Origin: Euphorbia lathyris
Taxonomy: Eukaryota > Streptophyta > Magnoliopsida > Malpighiales > Euphorbiaceae
DNA: 64,000 bases
Direction: 5' to 3'
NCBI RefSeq assembly: GCF_963576675.1
Contig: NC_088914.1
Location: 84,194,441-84,258,440, forward strand
How positions within the stretch are numbered: the stretch's first letter is position 1; the number at the start of each line of letters is the position of its first letter. A program made the position numbers and the translations under genes. The notes under the pieces were generated by a model. That model ran no database searches and was not told the origin of the DNA. It saw only the letters and a list, made by a program, of their open reading frames with translations. Of this stretch, positions 34,310-44,578 are shown one piece after another.

Positions 34310-35375
34310 TCTGAGTACAACATTTGACATAAATAGGGGTAAAAATTGAAGCACTAAGATATAACTAACACATCAAATTGAAAGGACAGCAGCTTCCTAT
34401 TCAAGCATTTAGCATACAAACAAGGATGTGGAAGGAAACATGAGAAACACGATGCAGGCAAGTATGACGGAAATGCTAAATTAACTGGCACAAGTACAAT
34501 CCCAACAAAAGTATACATGATGATGATGTTAATGCTAGTTCAAATATTTCATTCCAATTTTCAGCTAACATTTTGCAGAACTCTGATGAGAAGAAATTAA
34601 TATGACAAGTATAATAGCCAACCATAGGAACTAATAGGAAATCTGTAATTTATATAAGATATTTTCAAATAACTCCGTCTTCATACTTTCTCAAGCAATA
34701 GAATCTATTTTCACTTCTCAGCCTTGCTCAGAAGCTCTTCATAGCCCTTTTTTTCCCTAAGCTGTTTACAGGACTGTTGAAATCTTTCAAATAAACAGTT
34801 CTGAGTCCGAGCAATAAAATTTCCATGTCGGATCTCTACTTCAGATCAGAATATCCTTGAACAAATTCGCAATAATTTCACATCGACCATGAATTTAGCA
34901 CTACCTAAAAAGACGCTAGGAAACCACAAGCTAACAAAAATACGCAAATTCAATATCTTCTAGGCGAAAAGACACCACAACAAGAACATAAAACCAAATG
35001 TAATATTCTGAAACCTCAAGAATAATTCAACCAGATAAATCGTACAGAAAAAGAAACAACTTAAAAAGAAAAGGATCAAAACCTTATGGTTTCTAATAAA
35101 ACAGAAAACACATAAAATTGTTCTTGCATCCGTTAAAAATGAAAAAATACAGCTCAATAAAGCTAGCTGCCAGTGACATCTGCCTCGCAAAATGTTCCAA
35201 TTCTTTCCGTTCCCAAGAAAAAACTCGATATTAAGAAACAAACAGAAGAAAGTAAAGGACGCACATACATTTTTCATGAAAATCAAAAGTAAAGCAAGAG
35301 AGAAAGGTAAGAAATGCGCTCACCGTGCAGTCTTCTACTTGGAGAAGAAGGGAAATGAAAGAGAGAAAGGGGTTT
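34310..35375 (-). other. Prohibitin 5'UTR: leader exon and leader intron
   Basis: The ATG exon begins after a CAG acceptor (34311-34313), so 34300-34310 is untranslated. A GTGAGC donor at 35323 and a pyrimidine/purine-rich stretch upstream of it (about 35324-35375, CTTTCTCTCTTTCATTTCCC on the gene strand) fit a first non-coding exon. This implies a leader intron of about 1.0 kb. Introns in the 5'UTR are common in plant housekeeping genes and often raise expression. The borders are inferred; no transcript is available. Confidence 0.65.
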
Positions 35376-35495
35376 AGGGTTTATACTTTATAGCTTCGAA
35401 CTTGAACAAGAAATAAGAAAAAGGGTCTAGAAAATCTGTAGTCATGGTTAATGAGCTTTGGGCTTTTTTAGGGCTTTACTAACAAATCGGCCCAA
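35370..35495 (-). promoter_or_regulatory. Prohibitin core promoter: telo-box, TATA-like and site II motifs
   Basis: On the gene strand, TATAAAGTATAA lies at 35393-35382 and AAACCCTAAACCCC (containing the telo-box AAACCCTA) at about 35383-35370. Upstream, TGGGCC at 35495-35489 and a TGGGCT-type motif near 35460 match site II elements. Telo-box plus site II is a known combination in plant promoters of ribosomal and mitochondrial protein genes active in dividing cells. The exact transcription start is unknown. Confidence 0.6.
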
Positions 35496-35499
35496 GTCT

Positions 35500-35926
35500 T
35501 AAGAAAATAAATAATTCAAAATTCAATATTACACGTGTTCTTATCGTGTCAATTATCTAGTGATATCATGCAAAATAGTATAAGTGTACACGTGTCCTCA
35601 TCCTATGCTAATGAGGATATCCCGAATGATATCGTTAGATTAATCTAAATAGAAACATCATCTTCCTTTAGACATGCGAACCAATAAGAAAACATCTGAA
35701 TCCGAATTGAACGTGCCTATCGAATCTTTCTGGATCAAAGAAATCCAAGTCAACTATAATACAACTTACCTAAATTATATACAAACTGCATTCCGAAGAA
35801 TCTAAGGATAACGATATCTTATAAATATGTCTTTAATCCTATAATCAAAGTACATACTCCAGTCCCTATAATTACCCTCAATTGCTTAGTACTACGTTTA
35901 ATATTTTGCTAATTTTGGTATCAGAG
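35500..35926 (+). mobile_element. Copia LTR relic ending in a primer binding site
   Basis: TGGTATCAGAG at 35916-35926 is a copia-type primer binding site. The preceding 350 bp or so (with AATATGTC and TATACA phrases, no gene) is therefore probably an eroded LTR. No gag is recognisable downstream. It lies only about 500 bp upstream of the prohibitin promoter. Confidence 0.45.
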
Positions 35927-36047
35927 TGAGGTCGTCCGTCAACAACCATGCATTGACCATCTTTCTGTCTTATTTTAGACATCGAAAAGATCACCTCAGT
36001 TACCGTACTATCTTGCTAAATCTCTCGTATTATCTAGTTATTATCAA

Positions 36048-36546
36048 GGGTAAAGTTCAAATAAAACCCCTGTGGTTTCACTAATTTTCAGATAAAGGAC
36101 TGTGGTTTACTTTTTGTCAAAACGAGGATTGAGGTTTTTAATTTTAACAAAATAAGGACTTTTTCGATTGATACTATTAAAATCACTTTGGACGACTTCA
36201 AAAATGACATATTTTAAGAACTACTAATATTTTAAGCAACTTTAATTCTTCAACTTTTTTATTTTGAGATTGTTTAGGTGATATTTGGTAAAGAGAGAGA
36301 AAGTTAATGTTTAGAGAGAGAAAGTTCCAAAAAAGATGATTTTCGAAAATCGAAAATGCAGTTCCATAGAAAATATGACATTGAACAACTTTAATTCTTG
36401 AAAATTTTCATTTTCAGGTCGTTAAAGATGGTTTTAATAGCATTAATCCAAGTTTGAAACCTCAATCCTTGTTTTGACAAAAAGTAAATCACAGTCCTTT
36501 ATCTGAAAATTAGTGAAACCACAGGGGTTTTATTTGAACTTTACCC
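36048..36546. mobile_element. Mutator-like foldback element, 9-bp duplication
   Basis: The ends GGGTAAAGTTCAAATAAAAC and its exact inverted copy start arms of over 100 bp that share CCCCTGTGGTTTCACTAATT and TTTTTGTCAAAAC. The exact 9-bp repeat TATTATCAA lies at 36039-36047 and 36547-36555. 499 bp, non-coding. Its end resembles that of the foldback at 49922. Confidence 0.9.
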
Positions 36547-36555
36547 TATTATCAA

Positions 36556-37112
36556 ATAAATCAATAGTAGCTCTCTCAAAAGTTTTCACATCAATCTAAT
36601 TAGTGTGGTTTTCATACCTTATTTACATATAATATGTAATTTTAGTCTTTTTTTTTTTTAATGATTATATTTAAAAAATAATATAGGAGGTATAATATTA
36701 TTTTCAAATATTTATGTTATTTTTGGGTTAGCCGTTTAACTTTAATCACCCAAAATTTTGACTAAAAACATATTTAGCAAACTCATAATTCACTTATATT
36801 GTATCCGTACAATGTGTTTAGATCATTTAAAATTTTACTAGCTTTATTAATAATATGAGAATACGAATCATGTTTGTGATGAGAATTATATTATATTATT
36901 CCCAGTAAAGTGACATGTAAACACATAATAATATATAATAGGAAAAATTACAAATAAAACTCTTGCACTTTCATCGATTTGCAAATAAAAAAATGTGTGT
37001 TTTGTTTTTTTTTTTTTTTTTTTTTGTAAAATAGGCATTGTTCTTTACAAATTTCACAAAATAAGGAATTTTAATTAATACAGTTTGATACGTCATTTAA
37101 TCAACATGACAT
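36556..37112. other. Non-coding; possible left arm of a further foldback
   Basis: No gene is visible. From 36941, GGAAAAATTACAAATAAAAC with CTTGCACTTTCATCG... resembles a foldback arm, and the copia nest starts at 37113. The matching right arm would then lie beyond the nest, outside the window. There is a T-run at about 37003-37026. Confidence 0.4.
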
Positions 37113-37820
37113 TGTTGGAGTTTAGTGTCCTAAAGACAATTGTTTTAGGATATTAATATTAATGAATAAATTGTTTATTTGATCATTTGATTAATCAGAT
37201 ATATAGCATTAAAATGAAACTATATATAAAGGCAAGAATCCTTCATAAAGAAAGTAACTCTAAGTTTATTTAAGTAGTTATAAAGTGTTCATACAAGCAT
37301 GAAGTGAGACTGTACTTTATAATAGACCAATAGACTTAACCAAAGTCAAATGATATGTTATAGGGATTGGCATATTGCTGTTGAGACTTGCATGTAACAG
37401 TGTTTTCTGTCGAGACAGAAAGCTGATCTCACAAGCTTTAGATATTCGGATATCTAGACAGTTACATGGATCCGGTGAAGGAGTTCATTAGGATTGGGAC
37501 CCGACTTGAGATAACAGAATGGATTGATTTATCTAATGTGTCAACTGTTCATCTCATTGGTATTAGTAGGTATAACTAATCCTCAGACTCAAACATTCGT
37601 TAATTAGTGATTATGGATTATGGAGTCTGATACTTTGATTCTATGCGAGCACGATCCAATATGTGAGAGCCTAGGGTGTGTGAGAGCAGGGTTGGGTATC
37701 ACACAAAGTAATTGCAGAATAGTTAATGTCAGATTGAGCATTCGTCACTCCCGGTAAGTGGGAGATATATCCAAATGGCCGCTTGTGGTGAATTGACTGA
37801 AATCCTTGCAAGGTGATACA
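37113..37820 (+). repeat. copia A (plus) 5' LTR, segment 1
   Basis: Matches the start of the minus copy's LTR (read inverted), up to CTTGCAAGGTGATA. It stops at the ATACA duplication created by the SIRE insertion. Confidence 0.9.
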
Positions 37821-39158
37821 TGTTGAAACACCTTTCCACATAATTTTGATTTGACAAAATTGTTTAAGTGTAATTAAAAAAATATTCTAAACACACTAAG
37901 TTTAAATGCTTTGATTTATTCTACTAATGTGTTTGTTCAATGATGAGTTAAATTGTTTATAAGACACAAAGATTAAAAGGCCCAAAGTCCAATACGGAAG
38001 TCAAAAGCCCAAGTCAAACAGTTTAAGGCAACTCGGCCCGCGTATGTCAAAACGCTGTCGTTATGTACAAAACGCAGCTCAGCAGAAGAAGGATCTAGAA
38101 GACCTTCGTGGAACAACTTCGGGACGAAGCTGCTGAGTTGATTCGACAAAGAGTACAAGACAACAGCTGAGCAAGAACAACTTCCAGACAAAGTGTTTCC
38201 ACTTTGGGTAAAGTTCAGAAGACACAGAATGCTGTCTAGTTGACCTTACCATAAATGGAGAGACATTCTGCCGAGCTGACCAAAAGCTGACCGAGGACAG
38301 AAGATACTCAAATCTGATTGGCCGAGAGCTCTGAGCAAGACTGGGTGACAACGATAGGAAGCCGTTTCCCTCCAACGGTTATTTCGAAATTCGAAATGAC
38401 CGATGCCTCAGACGTCTCTATAAATAGAGCCCTTCAGTTGCTTCATTCAACACAGAACTTGATCAAGCCATTACGCTGACCAAAATTCTACTCAAAGTTC
38501 TGCAAGAAAAAACAAAGGAATCTTACACCAAATTTCATATCTTTTGTGTAAAAGTCTAGAGTGATTATTCAATCATCTAAGGTGTCTTAGCAATCGTTGT
38601 TTAGGACAAACACTTATCATTTCTAGAATTAGAAAGGAGAGGCTGAGTACTCGGTTATAGTACTCAGCGAGAGATTAGGATTGAGTAGAGGTATAGAGGA
38701 ATGTACTCTTGTTATACTCAGTTTCTAAGATTGTAAAAGGTTTGATGCTCTACCGTTAAAGAGCTCAGTAGAGAATTTGATATCTCGAAGCGTGTTCCGG
38801 GGACAGGACGTAGGCTTGGAGGCCGAACCTGGATAAATCTGCTGAGTAACATATTTCTAACCTTAAACTCCTTTATATATTTATTGCTTGCTTAAACAAA
38901 AACTGACCAAGTAAAGAGGTCAAGCTGAGTTGTGTGCATTGAATATCTGAGCTCAGGAATAGACTCTAAGTGCTATCTCCTGACTCAAGTAAAGAAACTG
39001 ACCTAGTCACTAGTTGACTAAGCCAGTATCTTGCTATTCACTCAGCGCCGCTGTTAAAACCTTTTTCTCACGAAAAAGAAGTCTGCCCTAACAAAATTTT
39101 TTGAATAGTTCCTAACCCCCCCTTGGAACTATACTTGTAACGTTATAAGGGACCAACA
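37821..39158 (+). repeat. 5' LTR of the SIRE element
   Basis: Starts TGTTGAAACACC, ends GGGACCAACA. A TATA box CTATAAATAGAG lies at about 38419-38430, preceded by CAGACGTCTC, so transcription probably begins near 38450. Minus-strand frames at 37973-38375 also occur in the other LTR and are not genes. Confidence 0.94.
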
Positions 39159-39160
39159 AG

Positions 39161-39172
39161 TGGTATCAGAGC
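39161..39172 (+). other. Primer binding site of the SIRE element
   Basis: TGGTATCAGAGC, a perfect match to the complement of the initiator tRNA-Met 3' end, two bases after the LTR. Confidence 0.93.
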
Positions 39173-39220
39173 CTAAAAGCTCACTGTTAAAGGTTTAACT
39201 ACCTTGAGCTGATCCCCACT

Positions 39221-40962
39221 ATGGCTGAAAACAGCACTCGGTTTCTCCCAGGAAACCAGACAACTCAGACCTTACCTGAAGGACTGTCCATTACTCGGCC
39301 TCCCCTATTCTTCGGGTCTAACTATACCTTCTGGAAGAATTGGATGAAAAATTTCATTCATGCTACAAATATGAGTGCCTGGCTATCCATAGTCCAAGGT
39401 CCATTTGTACCTGTCGAAGTTGTGGCTGGCCAAACAGTTGTTAAAGCTGAGGCCAAATGGACAGAGGATGATCTCAAGAAGCTACAAAATCATGCTTCGG
39501 CTATAAACATGCTTCACTGTGCGCTCGATGCTGCAGAATATAATAAAATCTCAGGTTGTGAGTCGGCGCAAGAGATCTGGAAGAAGCTGGAGGTCACCTA
39601 CGAAGGAACCAATAAAGTAAAGGAGTCCAAGGTGAACCAGTAGATGAGACTGTACGAGCTGTTCAAAATGAACGATGATGAGGGAATATCTGACATGAAT
39701 GCAAGGTTTACAAACATCATCAATGAGCTCAAGAGACTTGGGAAGATCTTCACTGAGGAAGAACAAGTCAAGAAGATTCTCAGGAGCCTTCCCAAAGACT
39801 AGCAAGCAAAGAAGACCGCTATTGAGGAAGCTCAGGACTTAACCACCTACAAATATGATGAGCTCATCGGCTCGCTGCTGACCCATGAGATATCAATGAA
39901 AAACTTCGAGGTGAAGGAAAAGTCTGAAGACAAAAAGCAAAAATCTCTTGTCATGAAATTTGACTCCACTAATGGGAGCTCAACAGATGATGAAGAGATG
40001 GCTATGTTCACAAGGAAGATGAAAAGGCTGTTCAGAAAGAATGACAAATATTCTAAGAAGCCTTACAGAAAGTTTGATAAGTATAAAGCTGAGTCCAGCG
40101 ACAGCAAATACAAGAAGGACAACTCAAAGCCTATTACATGCTTTGAATTTCATCAAACTGGCCATATTAAGTCAAGCTGCCCCACGCTGAGGAAAGAAAA
40201 GAAGAACGGCAAAAAGGCAATGGTGGCAACATGGAGCGACAGTGATGAGTCTTCATCATTAGAAGCTGATGCCACTGAGTTAGCAAAGATCTGTTTTATG
40301 GCTGACGAACTTGCTGAGCCATGCATTTCTGAGTATACTGACCCCTCCATTGCATCTGACGATGAGGAGCAATCAAATGAGGTAATATCACTTCCCCAGC
40401 TCAGAAATGAAATGGGTAATGCCCTGAGTGACCTCTATACACTTGTCAAAAAGTGTAATAAGAAAATCAGAGCACTCAGCAGGCGTTGTGACGAGGTTGA
40501 AGAGGTCAAGCTAAGTGACCTCAGATTCCTTCTTCAGGACAACTCAACTTTGCATGATAACATGGAGATCATACATAAGTCTGTCTCTGAAGTCCAATCA
40601 GATTCAAAGAAACTAAGAAAGGACGTCATAAATATCCAGAACCAACTAAAGGTTCAAAACAAAAGAAATATTCCTCTGGATGCTCAGTACCGAAGTACTG
40701 GTCAGCAGAGATGGAATCCCCAGCGGAATGTCCAGTGTGACTTCTATGGGAAGAAAGGACACACCACAAAGGTGTGCTGACATGCTCAGCACTGGGGTGC
40801 TGACCAGTCAGTGAAAAATCCTAAACGAAAAGTCAGCTGTGACTTCTGTGGAAAGAATGGCCATACCATCCAAGTATGCCCCCATAAAATAAAATATGAT
40901 GCTTTACCTGTTGAACCTAACAAGCAAGGACCCAAAAAGAATTGGGTACCTAAAAGTAACTA
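39221..40962 (+). pseudogene. SIRE Gag with three zinc knuckles, broken
   Basis: The start MAENSTRFLPGNQTTQ is chosen because it is the first ATG after the leader and opens the conserved region. The Gag core follows (RPPLFFGSNYTFWKNWMKNFI, AQEIWKKLEVTYEGTNKVKESK). In-frame stops lie at 39641-39643 and about 39800. The frame continues at 39896-40780 with a basic region and three zinc-knuckle motifs near 40140, 40735 and 40850. The first two have lost a cysteine (CFEF, CDFY), while the third (CDFCGKNGHTIQVC) is intact. A coiled-coil-like acidic region lies between knuckles 1 and 2. A stop at 40778-40780 and a reading break precede pol. Confidence 0.9.
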
Positions 40963-40968
40963 GTTACA

Positions 40969-43900
40969 ATGCAGGTAAGCCTGAGGTGTGCTGAGAAGTC
41001 AAAGATGTGGTATATTGACAGTGCATGCTCGAGGCACATGACTGGTGATGAAACTCAGTTCATCACGTTTGAGCGTAAACGAGGAGGAAGCGTAAGTTTT
41101 GGAAACAACAAAAAGGGTAAGATAGTAGGGTCAGTAACCATCGGAGGTAATCCTACTATTGAGTCAGTCTCCCTAGTCAGTGGACTCAAATATAACTTAC
41201 TCAGCGTAGCTCAGCTATGTGACAATGGGAGAAAAGTTATATTTGATGCTACTGGATGTAAAATATATGAGGGAAAAACAAATGAGTTAATTTTAACTGC
41301 CCCTCGGATTGATAATGTCTTTATGCTAGACTTAGAGAAAAAGTTTTCAAAAACTGTATGCTTAGTTTCAAAGGAAGAAAATTTCTGGCTATGGCACAGG
41401 AGACTTGGTCATGTAAGCATGGACCTCCTGGCCAAATTAGCAAGAAAGCAATTGGTTGAGGGACTGCCTAAACTTAGATTTGAAAAAGATCAATTATGCC
41501 ACGCTTGCCAAGCTGGAAAACAAACCAAACAATCTTTTCATAGCAAAAATATTGTCTCAACTAAGCGTCCGTTAGAATTACTACACTTGGATCTCTTCGG
41601 TCCAGTCCAGCCGCTGAGTCTGGGTGGAAGAAGATTTTCCTTGGTCATTGTAGATGACTTCTCTCGGTACACTTGGGTCATCTTGCTGAGTAGCAAGGAT
41701 GAGACCTTTGAGACATTTTCAAATTTGGTTAGAAAACTTGAAAATGATAAAGACCTAAAACTGGCTCACATCTGAAGTGATAATGGTGGAGAATTCAAAA
41801 ACCAACAGTTTATTGAATTCTGTGAAGCCAGCGGCATTGACCATAATTTTTCTGCTCCTAGGACGCCTCAACAAAATGGGGTTGTTGAAAGGAAGAACAG
41901 AATCTTGGTTGAAATAGCCAGGACAATGTTGAGTGAGCATAGGCTTCCAAAGTACTTTTGGGGAGAAGCTGTTAACACAGTGTGCTATATTCTTAATAGG
42001 GCTCTTGTTAGACCTATACTAAAGAAAACCCCCATACGAGCTTTGGAAAGGACGAAAGCCCAACATTGGATACTTTCGTGCCTTTGGCTGTAAATGTTTT
42101 ATTTTAAACACCAAAGATAGCCTAGCTAAATTTGACTCAAAAGCTGATGAAGCTATCTTTTTAGGCTACTCAACAAACAGCAAAACATACAGAGTTTTCA
42201 ATAAACGAACTCAAGTTTTAGAAGAATCAGTACATGTTGAGTTCGACGAAACTAACCCTGCAGGAAGAAATCTGCCGCTGACCGAGGATGATCCACACTC
42301 AGCACCCGCTGATCAAGATACAGCAGCTGAGTCATTTCCTCAAGGGCTGACCAAAGGTAAAAGTGAACCAAACATTGTTTTCACTAGCCAATCTTCACCT
42401 GCAGAGATTGTTGAAACACAGACAACACAAGACATAAATCTACCAAAAGAGATAAGGATACCAAGAGGACACTCAGAGAGTGCTATTCTTGATGCCGCTG
42501 AGAATACCCTGATGACAAGAAACCAACTCAGGAGGTAACTCAGCAATGTAGCCTTCGTCTCAGTTCAAGAACCTAAGAACTTCGCTGATGCTGAGGAAGA
42601 TGAATTCTGGATGAGCGCAATGCAAGAGGAACTTGACCAATTCAGAAGAAACGATGTATGGGAGCTAGTGCCACATCCAAGGAGTCAGAAGACCATTGGA
42701 ACAAGATGGGTCTTCCGCAACAAGATGGATGAGCAAGGAAACGTAGTCAGGAACAAAGCAAGGCTTGTAGCTCAGGGCTACAGTCAGCAAGAAGGTATTG
42801 ACTACGGTGAGACCTTTGCCCCAGTGGCAAGGCTAGAGGCTATTAGGATTTTATACGCTTATGCAAGCTATATGAACTTTAAACTGTTTCAAATGGATGT
42901 TAAGAGTGCATTCCTTATGGAGTTATAAACGAGGAAGTTTATGTTAATCAACCTCCAGGGTTTGAGGATCCTAAATTCCCAAACCACGTTTATAAACTCA
43001 AAAAGGCTATGTACGGCCTCAAGCAAGCACCACGTGCTTGGTATGAGAGGCTGACCAGTTTCCTGCTGACTAGAAACTATGTCAGGGGCAAAGCTGATAC
43101 AACCTTATTCATTAAGAGAAAGGGTAAAGATACCCTGCTGGCTCAAATATACGTTGATGATATTATTTTCGGTGCTACTAATGAGTCAATATGCAAGGAA
43201 TTTAGCAAGCAAATGCAGACTGAGTTTGAAATGTCGATGATGGGAGAACTCAACTTCTTCCTTGGACTTCAAATCAAACAAGGGAAAAATGGCATCTTCA
43301 TCAGTCAAGCTAAATATTCCAAGGAGATATTGAAGAAATATGATCTTGAAAATTGCAAGCCAATATCCACTCTTATGGGCACTGACACTGTCCTCTGCGC
43401 TGATGAGAATGGTAAGTCGGTAGACAACAAATTGTATCGAGGTATGATAGGCTCTCTACTTTACTTAACAGCAAGTAGACCGGACATTCAGTTCTCAGTA
43501 TACTACTGTGCTAGATATCAATCTAACCCTAAGGAATCTCATTACATAGCTGTAAAAAGAATTCTTAGATATTTGCAAAGCTCAGTGAACGCAGGTTTAT
43601 GGTATCCCAACACTCATGGCTTTACACTCGTTGGATACACTGACGCTGACTATGGTCGAGACAAGCTAGAACGGAAAAGCACCTCTGGAGGATGTCATTT
43701 CTTAGGAAGCTGTCTTGTATCCTGGTTCAGCAAGAAGCAGGCGTCAGTAGCCTTGTCTACCACTGAAGCTGAGTACATTGCTGCTGGTCACTGTGTTGCT
43801 CAAGTCCTATGGATTAAGCAACAACTTGAAGACTATGGTGTTCAAACAAAGACAATTGAGGTCAAATGTGACAACAAAAGTGCAATTGATCTATCAAAGA

Positions 43901-44097
43901 ACCCAATTCAACACAGCAGGATGAAGCATGTCAGCATAAGACATCACTTCATTAGAGACCATGTACTCAAGGGTGAGATAAAGCTGACCTATGTCCCAAC
44001 GGATGAGCAGCTTACGGATATCTTCACGAAGCCACTGGCTCGTGAGCAGTTCAGCATACTGAGAGAATCCATTGGTATGTTTAATCCTCTTCAGTAA
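40969..44097 (+). pseudogene. SIRE Pol: protease, integrase, RT, RNase H, broken
   Basis: Protease: WYIDSACSRHMTG near the start (D-S-A variant usual in SIRE). Integrase zinc motif FWLWHRRLGHVSMD with CHACQAGK. Integrase core: HLDLFGP, VDDFSRYTW, SDNGGEFKN and [31 protein letters not shown] and YVDDIIFGATN (about 43160). RNase H: GYTDADYGRD, TTEAEYIAAGHC and DIFTKPL at the end. Lesions are a TGA at 41773-41775 inside the integrase core, a frame change near 42040, a TAA at 42536-42538 and a one-base loss near 42915 just after MDVKSAFL. The RT/RNase H tail 43009-44097 (362 aa) is open. Confidence 0.93.
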
Positions 44098-44578
44098 ATT
44101 CATGTTCTAAATGTAAATTTATGCTGAGTATATTACTACGCTGAATGATTTATGCAAATGCATGCTGAGTGATTGTTATGCTGAGTACTTAACGCAAAAT
44201 ATATATCAATACTGAGTAAATGTGCACACCGAGTAGTAATCTCAAACTGAGAAACCATCTTTTTATATACTACTGACCACTCAGAATATAAAACGCTTAG
44301 TATTCTAAACGCTGAGTGTTAGATCTGTTGCATTAAATGCAAAAGCACGCAAATAGCCACCTAGGATGATGTATGCGCCGAATGTGTCATAAAAGCCAGG
44401 ATCTTTGTCGGTTGACAATCCCAAGGAAAAACTGACACATGGATTCGATAAGATCCACTGTTCACCGCTATAAATAATAGGTAAATCCCCATTGTTATCT
44501 CTTTACATTTACCGAATTCTCTGGCAAAGCATTCTCTCTCTGAAAACTCTCAAAGCTTCCCAATCTTTTTCTGAAACT

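Noticed and set aside
34093..34323. Prohibitin start at the upstream in-frame ATG (34323)
   Set aside because: The extra residues MLYSDCRK cross the CAG acceptor at 34311-34313, and known plant type-II prohibitins begin [10 protein letters not shown].
37973..38375. Minus-strand frames of 72 and 98 aa, repeated at 48137-48539
   Set aside because: They are identical in both copies only because they lie in the two SIRE LTRs; no domain or start context supports a gene.
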